Part shown: in pieces, positions 58,676 to 64,000 of the stretch | Numbering within the stretch: position 1 is the stretch's first letter | How the letters are laid out: each line of letters begins with the position of its first letter | Source: CAYWVR01 sp964461715 | Lineage (GTDB): Bacteria; Planctomycetota; Phycisphaerae; FEN-1346 | Assembly (NCBI GenBank): GCA_964461715.1 | Contig: CAYWVR010000008.1 | Coordinates: forward strand, 1-64,000 | Direction of reading: 5' to 3' | Length of the DNA: 64,000 nt | Program-made: the position numbers and the translations under genes | Notes under the pieces: generated by a model | Databases searched by the model: none | The model's input: the letters and a program-made list of their open reading frames with translations, nothing else | What the model was told of the DNA's origin: nothing

Positions 58676-60764
58676 GTTCGCCCTCGTATGGGCGGCTGCG
58701 GCCCTGATCCCGGCCCTGGCCGCCGGGCTCGCCCGCGCCGACCGGGCCCCCTGGATCGGCCGCGAGTGGACCGTCCGCCGCGTCGTCGATGCCGCCGTCA
58801 CACCCTCCGCCGCAACCGGCGAGGAGGTCGCCGTCTGTGCCTTCTACTCGGGTGGCATGATCCAGCCAGGCGGCCGGGACGTCCGTGTGGCCACGGCGGG
58901 ACGCTCCTTCGTGCCCCACAAGGTCCTCCAGACGGGTCCCGGCGACCTCGTACGCGTCGCGTTCGCGGCCCATCCGGCCGAAACCCGCTACTACGTCTAC
59001 TATGGCCATCCGGAGGCCCCCGAGCCCGAATCATGGACGCCGCGTCGCGGCCTCCTCCTCGAGGTCCGCGCGTGGCCAGGCGGTAATCTGGGCAAGTTGG
59101 ACAAGGTGCAGGCCGCCTGGTCCAAGGCCGAGCCCATCGGGGCCGACTTCGTCCCCACCGTCCATTTCGGCCATAACCCTTTTGCCGATAGCGCCACGCC
59201 CGCCGTTTTCCGCTTCACGGGCTACTTCGAGCCCGCCGAGGCCGGCCTCTACGAGATCGCCACCTCCAGTCAGGGACCCAGCTGGCTCTTCGTCGACGGC
59301 AAGCAGGCCGTCGCCTGGGCCGGCGACCACGGGGCCGTCGCCGACGCCCGCCACGCCGGCAAGGTCGTCCTCAAGAAGGAGGTCCACCGCCTCGACTACT
59401 GGTATGTGGCCACGGGCGGCCATACCATTGCGAGTGCCGCCGTCCGCGGACCCGATGCCCGACGCTTCTTCCCCATCCCCGAGAAGGCCTTCCTGCCCGT
59501 GGCCCGGGCCAAGCTCGTCGAGCTCGACCTCAAGGGCGAGCGGTTCGTCGCCGATTTCTGGCCCGAAACCGCCGGCGAGGCCTGGTGGCCCGACCATTAC
59601 CCCGTCCGCGTCCGGTTCCACAACCTCTCGCGCGGCGTGCCGGCGGGGCGGGGCGGGGGATACGAGTGGGATTTCGGCGACGGACAGAGCTCTCGGCTCG
59701 CCAACCCCGTCCACGTCTACCTCGCGCACGGCGATTATTCCGTTACCCTGAAGGCCCTTCGCGGCACCGAGAGCCAGGTTTTTCGCACCAAAGTGCGCAT
59801 CGAGCGCGACTGGCGGACCCAGGCCGAACGCACCATCGAGTCCGCCCGCCAATACGCCGAAATGGTCGCCCAATACGACTTCCAGACCCTCTCCGTCGAG
59901 AGCCTCGCCCTCGCCGTCGACCTCCTGGACCACCAGAAGATGGCCGTGCCCCTGCGGCGGGCCCTCGAGACGCTGGTTCTGGGGCGTCCCAAGGCCGATG
60001 AGCGGCTCGTGGCCCGTTACGCCCTCATGCTGGCCGAGAAGCTCCGCGCCGACCGGCAGAGCGAACGGGCCGTCGAGGTCCTCCGAAACGTCGAAAAACG
60101 CGTTCGAGGGGGCAGGAAGGCCCATGCGGCCGTCGAGATCGCCGACATCCTCCTCCGCGACCTTCGCCGCCGGTCCGCCGCAGAGGCCGAGTATCAGCGG
60201 GTCCTCCAGCAGTACGCCGCCGGAAACGAGAAGGTCGTGCGGCAGGTCTGGATCGGCCTCGGCGACATCCGCCGCCACCAGGGAGACGCCGAAAAGGCCC
60301 GCCAGGCGTACGATAGGGCCGCTTCGATCAGTCTCAAGGCCCGGTCGCCCCGGGTCCGCGCCGTCCGCATCGGGACCCTGGCCCGCTACGTCGAGGAGTA
60401 CACCCGCGAGCGGGAATGGGCCTGGGCCGAGGAGTCCCTCGAAGACTGGGCGTGGGAGTTCCCCCGCGAGAAGCTCGACGGCCACTGGTCGTATCTCAAG
60501 GCCAGGCTTGAGGTTGCGCGCGATCGGCGGGACGAGGCCCTCGTCGAGGCCCACGCCCTCCTTGCCTCGAATCCCGCTTCCGCCTATGCCGTGCGGCTGC
60601 TGATCCTGGCCGCCGAGTGCCAGGACTTCCTCGGCCACCGCGACAAGGCCCGGCTGCTTTTGCAGACGGCCGTCGAGGACTACCCCGAGGACGCCCACCG
60701 CCCCGAAGCCGCCTCGGAGCTCAAGACCCTCGGCGGCCCGATCGACCTCGACCCCGCCTCGTGA
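58623..60764 (+). CDS. PA14-PKD-TPR envelope protein
   Basis: A 713-residue protein not recognised as a named family. After an N-terminal hydrophobic segment (about 19-40) come a PA14-like module (about 190-300; FRFTGYFEPAEAGLYEIAT and DGKQAVAW), a PKD domain (about 330-395; YEWDFGDGQSSRLANPVHVY) and a C-terminal half of tetratricopeptide-like helices (about 420-700; VWIGLGDIRRHQGDAEKARQAYDRA). The start overlaps skp by 53 bp, a long overlap that ties it to bamA-skp. The domain mix suggests an exported, glycan- or protein-binding role at the envelope (inference). Confidence 0.72.
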   Translation: MSNTRPPNANPRPPRRAEFALVWAAAALIPALAAGLARADRAPWIGREWTVRRVVDAAVTPSAATGEEVAVCAFYSGGMIQPGGRDVRVATAGRSFVPHKVLQTGPGDLVRVAFAAHPAETRYYVYYGHPEAPEPESWTPRRGLLLEVRAWPGGNLGKLDKVQAAWSKAEPIGADFVPTVHFGHNPFADSATPAVFRFTGYFEPAEAGLYEIATSSQGPSWLFVDGKQAVAWAGDHGAVADARHAGKVVLKKEVHRLDYWYVATGGHTIASAAVRGPDARRFFPIPEKAFLPVARAKLVELDLKGERFVADFWPETAGEAWWPDHYPVRVRFHNLSRGVPAGRGGGYEWDFGDGQSSRLANPVHVYLAHGDYSVTLKALRGTESQVFRTKVRIERDWRTQAERTIESARQYAEMVAQYDFQTLSVESLALAVDLLDHQKMAVPLRRALETLVLGRPKADERLVARYALMLAEKLRADRQSERAVEVLRNVEKRVRGGRKAHAAVEIADILLRDLRRRSAAEAEYQRVLQQYAAGNEKVVRQVWIGLGDIRRHQGDAEKARQAYDRAASISLKARSPRVRAVRIGTLARYVEEYTREREWAWAEESLEDWAWEFPREKLDGHWSYLKARLEVARDRRDEALVEAHALLASNPASAYAVRLLILAAECQDFLGHRDKARLLLQTAVEDYPEDAHRPEAASELKTLGGPIDLDPAS

Positions 60765-61308
60765 ACCTGGGCGCTCTGCGCAGTCTGGGCAATCCCCTTC
60801 CTCCCCACCCCTCCTTTGCCCTCACTGGAAGCTCTTTTCATATCCCAGAGCACACCTTTGGCGGGATTCGTGAAATCGGTTATCCCTAAGCGACACACTT
60901 CTTGCGACTTTTCGGGGGGTAGTGGGGGGGAAGTCGGGGGCAACTCGCGCCTTTTGCCCCCCTTTTTACGTGAAGTCGACCCCCTTCTCGCCCCGGACCG
61001 CGCCTCCGTTGTGCGCCTTTGCGTCACCGGAAATGCGCGTTTGCGACAGGTCCGAGCGCGGAGCTCGGAACGAGGAACGCGGAACGGACGGACCGGAGTC
61101 CGAGCAGGAAAATGAGGAATGTGGACCTATGGATGGACAAGCGGCCGTGGCCGGCGCGTGGGTGGCGCCGGTCCCTCGCGCCGCGCGCATCCGCCCGCCG
61201 GGCCGGGAGGCCTCCAGGTCCGCCGCCGCGCCACCTCGGGGTTCGACCGCAGGTCCGGGGCAAGCTTCTCGCGGGGCCGGTTCCCGCCGCGGAAGCTCCG
61301 TCCGCCGC
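60765..61308. other. Non-coding region with terminator and G/C-tract blocks
   Basis: No convincing gene over 544 bp. It contains poly-G and poly-C tracts (60913-60940, 60957-60962), a strong terminator, and short GGAACG-type repeats near 61070-61095. Small open frames exist but have atypical composition. Confidence 0.5.
60936..60967 (+). terminator. Intrinsic terminator after the bamA-skp operon
   Basis: GGGGGCAA (60936-60943) pairs with TTGCCCCC (60954-60961) around a 10-nt loop, followed by CTTTTT. It lies 171 bp beyond the stop of the PA14-PKD-TPR gene. Confidence 0.75.
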
Positions 61309-62472
61309 TCACGCGCTCGGTGCCACCTGCTTGCGGTACTCGGTCGGCGTCATCCCGGTCGCCTTCTTGAACGCCTGCGACAGGTATGACCCGTAGCCGT
61401 ACCCCGCCTTGGCGGCGACGTCGGCCAGGGGCATCGACGTTTCGGCCAGCAACCGCTTGGCCCGTTCGAGCCGGGCGTAGCGGACCTCCTCGCCGGGCGT
61501 GCGGCCCAGGGCGTGGGTGAATCGGCGGGTCAGGGTGCGGCGCGACATGCCAAGGTGCCAGGCGGCCTGCTCGACGCCGACGCCTTCGGAGAGGTGCTCG
61601 CGGATGAAGGCAATCGCCTCCACGACGTCCGGGTCCTCCACGGCAAAGTGGTCCGACGACGGCCGCACGATGATCGGTTGGGGCGGGATACGCGCGGACT
61701 CGGGCCGCCCGCCCGTCATCAGCTCGGCCAGCATGGTCGCGGCTCGGCGACCGATGGTCGATTCGTTGACCGGGACGCTGGAGATGGGCGGCCGGCCGAG
61801 GCGCCAGACCATGTCGCCGTTTCGCGTCCCCACCACCGCCACGTCCTCCGGCACGCGGGCCCCGCACCGGCGGCAGGCCAGTTCGACGCGGTACGCGTGG
61901 TGGTCGTCCCAGGTCATGATCCCCATGGGTTTCGGGAGACCGTCGATCCACTCGGCCAAGTCCGCCACCTGGTCGTTCAGCGACCAGCGAATGCTGGTGC
62001 GGGGTCCTTCATAGAACGGCTCAAGGGCCCCGCCCTCCGGCATCTCCTCGCACAGGCCCAGCCAGTGCTCGCGGCACAGATCGCGGAGGCTGCCGTGGCC
62101 GAAGTAGGCGGCGCGGCGGTAGCCGTGGCGGACGAAGTGACGCGCAACGAGACGGCCGGTCTCGCGGTGGTCGTGGCCGATGTGGGGGACCTCCGGGTGC
62201 ACGGGGAACGTCGTGACGCTCACGAGCGCAATACCACGCTCCACCAGGAGTTCGTTGAGACGGGGTTCTTTGGCGGCGGAGATGACGCCGTCGCCCTGGA
62301 ACGCGGCCATGGTTTGGAGCCGGAGCGGATCGACCTCGTCGGAAAGATCGAGAAACTGCCAGCCGCGCCGCCGCCCCTCGTCGGTAATCCCTTCGAGCAC
62401 ACCGCTGCCGTAATCGGGCGTGACGCCGAAGATCAGGGCTACCCAGACGTCGGCGGTACGTCGTGAGGGCAT
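61309..62472 (-). CDS. XylR-type AraC-family transcription regulator
   Basis: A 387-residue regulator: a LacI/periplasmic-binding-like sensor domain (about 5-270, beginning VWVALIFGVTPDYGSGVLEG) joined to a C-terminal AraC HTH domain (about 285-385) with GVEQAAWHLGMSRRTLTRRF and DVAAKAGYGYGSYLSQAFKKATGMTP. This architecture matches XylR, a sugar-responsive activator. ATG 62472 has GGGAGG 8 bases upstream; the frame is open from GTG 62502. It is divergent from the PEP-CTERM gene, a likely target, but the ligand is unknown. Confidence 0.88.
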   Translation of the reverse strand: MPSRRTADVWVALIFGVTPDYGSGVLEGITDEGRRRGWQFLDLSDEVDPLRLQTMAAFQGDGVISAAKEPRLNELLVERGIALVSVTTFPVHPEVPHIGHDHRETGRLVARHFVRHGYRRAAYFGHGSLRDLCREHWLGLCEEMPEGGALEPFYEGPRTSIRWSLNDQVADLAEWIDGLPKPMGIMTWDDHHAYRVELACRRCGARVPEDVAVVGTRNGDMVWRLGRPPISSVPVNESTIGRRAATMLAELMTGGRPESARIPPQPIIVRPSSDHFAVEDPDVVEAIAFIREHLSEGVGVEQAAWHLGMSRRTLTRRFTHALGRTPGEEVRYARLERAKRLLAETSMPLADVAAKAGYGYGSYLSQAFKKATGMTPTEYRKQVAPSA

Positions 62473-62505
62473 CGTGCGGACCTCCCATCGGGGCTTTGTC
62501 ACAAT

Positions 62506-62533
62506 ATCATAAGGATTTCGCCCTTTGGGTCAA
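62506..62533 (-). promoter_or_regulatory. Promoter for the XylR-type regulator
   Basis: On the minus strand: TTGACC (62533-62528), a 16-bp spacer and TATGAT (62511-62506), 34 bp before the preferred ATG. Transcription would start within a few bases of GTG 62502, supporting the later start. Confidence 0.6.
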
Positions 62534-62636
62534 GCACGGAGCATGGATCGGGGGTAGACTTCCGTGTCGGGCGGCTGGACCACCGTCGGACAGGACACGT
62601 CATCGCACAACTCGAATCACGGGAAGGAGACAGCAC

Positions 62637-63473
62637 ATGCGTTTTGAGGAGATGTCACGGACACGGGTCGTCGTACTGGCGATGGCCACGGTGATGCTCG
62701 GCGCCGCGGGTGCCAACGCCGCGGTGATTGACTTCGACGTGGCGTCGGATCTGGACGATTTCGCCGAAAGCGGCCTCACGAGCGGATTGCAGTTCGAGCA
62801 CAGCACCGCCACTGGCCCGGACGGCAACAGCGGGATCCTCAACTACACGGGAGCCGCCGACGACAAGAGCGAAAGCATCGTCTACGACGCCCAGGGGCTC
62901 GACTTCAGCGGCCAAAGCACCCTGACGGTCGCCGTCTCGTTCCTGTACGACGCCGACGAACCGGGCAACGACGGCGGTCACCGCGTGGGCGTTGGGTTCG
63001 TGGCCAACAAGGGCGCCGACGGCGGGACGTTCTACAGCTTGGACCAAGCCATGGTGCTGGTGCGGCTCGAAATCACCGACGAAAGCGAGGACGAGTACAC
63101 CTGGAAAGCCCAGCACTTCCGGGGCGACGGCAGCCACTATGAGGACGCCGACAACGGCAGCAAGGTCACCCTGACCGACGACACGTGGTACACGCTGGAG
63201 GCAGACTTCGTGGCGGACGCGAGCGACGTATTCAGCTTCAGCGCCACGCTGACCGAGGCCGACGGCGACAGCGTGACCAACGGCTCCTACAGCGACAGCT
63301 GGGAGGATGCCAACGCCACCATGGCCGGCGACACGGCCGCTTACGGGGCGATCCGGAGCGACTATCGGGCCCGGGCCACGGCGTTCGACGACTTCACGGT
63401 TGTTCCCGAGCCGGCCACGCTGGCCCTGCTGGGCCTCGGCGGCTTGGCAACCTTGATTCGCCGCCGCCGCTGA
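62637..63473 (+). CDS. PEP-CTERM sorting-domain secreted protein
   Basis: A 278-residue exported protein: signal peptide (VVVLAMATVMLGAAGANAA), a body rich in Asp/Gly/Ser/Thr and strands, resembling a jelly-roll or LamG-like carbohydrate-binding fold, and a C-terminal PEP-CTERM tripartite signal (VPEPATLALLGLGG, hydrophobic stretch, RRRR). Such tails are processed by exosortase and are linked to extracellular polysaccharide. ATG 62637 has GGGAAGGAG upstream; the frame is open upstream to 62463 without meaning. Function of the body unknown. Confidence 0.82.
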   Translation: MRFEEMSRTRVVVLAMATVMLGAAGANAAVIDFDVASDLDDFAESGLTSGLQFEHSTATGPDGNSGILNYTGAADDKSESIVYDAQGLDFSGQSTLTVAVSFLYDADEPGNDGGHRVGVGFVANKGADGGTFYSLDQAMVLVRLEITDESEDEYTWKAQHFRGDGSHYEDADNGSKVTLTDDTWYTLEADFVADASDVFSFSATLTEADGDSVTNGSYSDSWEDANATMAGDTAAYGAIRSDYRARATAFDDFTVVPEPATLALLGLGGLATLIRRRR

Positions 63474-63492
63474 CTGCCGCAAGCCGGGGAAC

Positions 63493-63526
63493 GGGCGGGT
63501 CTCGCACCGGGGGATCCGCCCTTTTT
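63493..63526 (+). terminator. Intrinsic terminator after the PEP-CTERM gene
   Basis: GGGCGG (63493-63498) pairs with CCGCCC (63516-63521), extended to 9 pairs with one wobble, followed by TTTTT (63522-63526). It lies 20 bp after the stop. Confidence 0.7.
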
Positions 63527-63581
63527 GCGCCCGTCATCCGCAACTCGCTACGGACCCTGAAATGACGAAGGGGTACCCTCC

Positions 63582-64000
63582 ATGCTCCGCTCTGCCTTGC
63601 GCGCTCTATCGACGTTGACCTTCTTGGTCCTGCTGGCCGCACCGGCCCTTGCCCAGACCACGCCGCCGCAGCAGGTGACCGTGGCCGACGAAGGGGCCTG
63701 GTGCTGGCTCGCCGCGCCGCGTGCCGTGATGGACGGCCCGACGCTCGTGACCGGGTCGGTCTCGCTCGACGGCGACATCCAGGCCGTCGTCACCGACCTG
63801 TCGGACCTCGGGGCGATCACTTCGGTCACCCATAACGTCCACGCCGACTACGACGCCAACGACCACAACGCCAATGCGTTCGTCAAGACGAGCGACGGGC
63901 GGTGGACCAGCTTCTACAGCATCCACTCCTACGGCGAGATCGACTACGCCACGACCGTCTCGCCCAACGACCTGTCGGCCTGGACCGGGCACACCGACAT
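63582..64000 (+). CDS. BNR-4-like exported protein, cut by the window edge
   Basis: The first 139 residues of a secreted protein. After a signal peptide (LTFLVLLAAPALAQ) comes GAWCWLAAPRAVMDG, then VTGSVSLDGDI and YDANDHNANAFVKTSDGRW, a pattern I recognise from BNR_4 repeat proteins, some of which are polysaccharide lyases. The tail beyond the edge is missing, so the enzyme class cannot be told. Together with the XylR-type regulator and PEP-CTERM protein it suggests a polysaccharide-use locus that continues to the right. Confidence 0.65.
   Translation, partial: MLRSALRALSTLTFLVLLAAPALAQTTPPQQVTVADEGAWCWLAAPRAVMDGPTLVTGSVSLDGDIQAVVTDLSDLGAITSVTHNVHADYDANDHNANAFVKTSDGRWTSFYSIHSYGEIDYATTVSPNDLSAWTGHTD

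Noticed and set aside
62463..62636. Extension of the PEP-CTERM protein upstream
   Set aside because: It would precede a perfect ribosome-binding site and signal peptide at 62637 and overlap the divergent promoter.

Overview
The window is GC-rich chromosomal DNA from a diderm bacterium, and Planctomycetota is the best fit. The sequence evidence is: a 136-residue protein of the Verrucomicrobia/Planctomycetes-restricted Minf_1886 type (3316-3726); an EF-Tu whose switch I lacks the usual RGITI motif; a lipid A cluster with LpxC fused to FabZ; BamA and Skp/OmpH; a PEP-CTERM sorting signal; and a BNR-4-like carbohydrate-active protein. Class level cannot be fixed by eye. No insertion sequence, prophage or CRISPR array was seen. 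Coding density is high and most genes are in translationally coupled runs.

Layout. 1-5417 (+): ricT, metG, the Minf_1886 protein, an AI-2E family permease and an unknown conserved-looking protein. 5663-7835 (-): a three-gene regulatory operon of a small MerR-type protein, FlhG and FliA/WhiG sigma factor, with a perfect 10-bp dyad upstream. 8455-22525 (+): tRNA-Thr(TGT), Tyr(GTA), Gly(TCC), Thr(GGT), tuf, rpmG, tRNA-Trp(CCA), secE, nusG, rplKAJL, rpoBC. This is the gene order known from the E. coli tufB-secE-rif region. 22629-25686: rpsL, rpsG, fusA (no tuf here). 25924-40698: one long S10-spc-alpha superoperon from rpsJ to rplQ, including secY, map and infA but without rpmD or adk. 40731: a HIT-family hydrolase.

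From 41161 to 60764 the theme is mostly cell envelope. A minus-strand cassette carries an FtsX/MacB-type permease, a LolD-like ATPase, a VTT-domain membrane protein and a LolA-like carrier, all overlapping or tightly spaced. A HAD phosphatase lies next to it. Then (+) come lpxD, lpxC-fabZ, lpxA and a Gfo/Idh/MocA oxidoreductase. An insert of metabolic genes follows: a radical SAM/SPASM enzyme, a CrcB fluoride channel with a probable frameshift, etfB, etfA, an acyl-CoA dehydrogenase and a small membrane protein. The envelope theme resumes with bamA, skp and a PA14-PKD-TPR protein that overlaps skp. After a 545-bp non-coding stretch containing a good terminator, the right end holds a XylR-type AraC regulator (-), a PEP-CTERM secreted protein (+) and the start of a BNR-4-like protein (+). 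This looks like the edge of a polysaccharide-responsive locus.

How it works together: the left and centre are the core translation and transcription machinery; the right half supplies lipid A synthesis, outer-membrane protein assembly and possibly lipoprotein trafficking. Points most worth a second look are the mutually exclusive hairpins and promoter between fusA and rpsJ, the EF-Tu switch I, Arg88 in ribosomal protein S12, the Lol-like cassette with a VTT protein, the dyad at the MerR-FlhG-FliA operon, the CrcB frameshift and the repeated acidic tails on ribosomal proteins.
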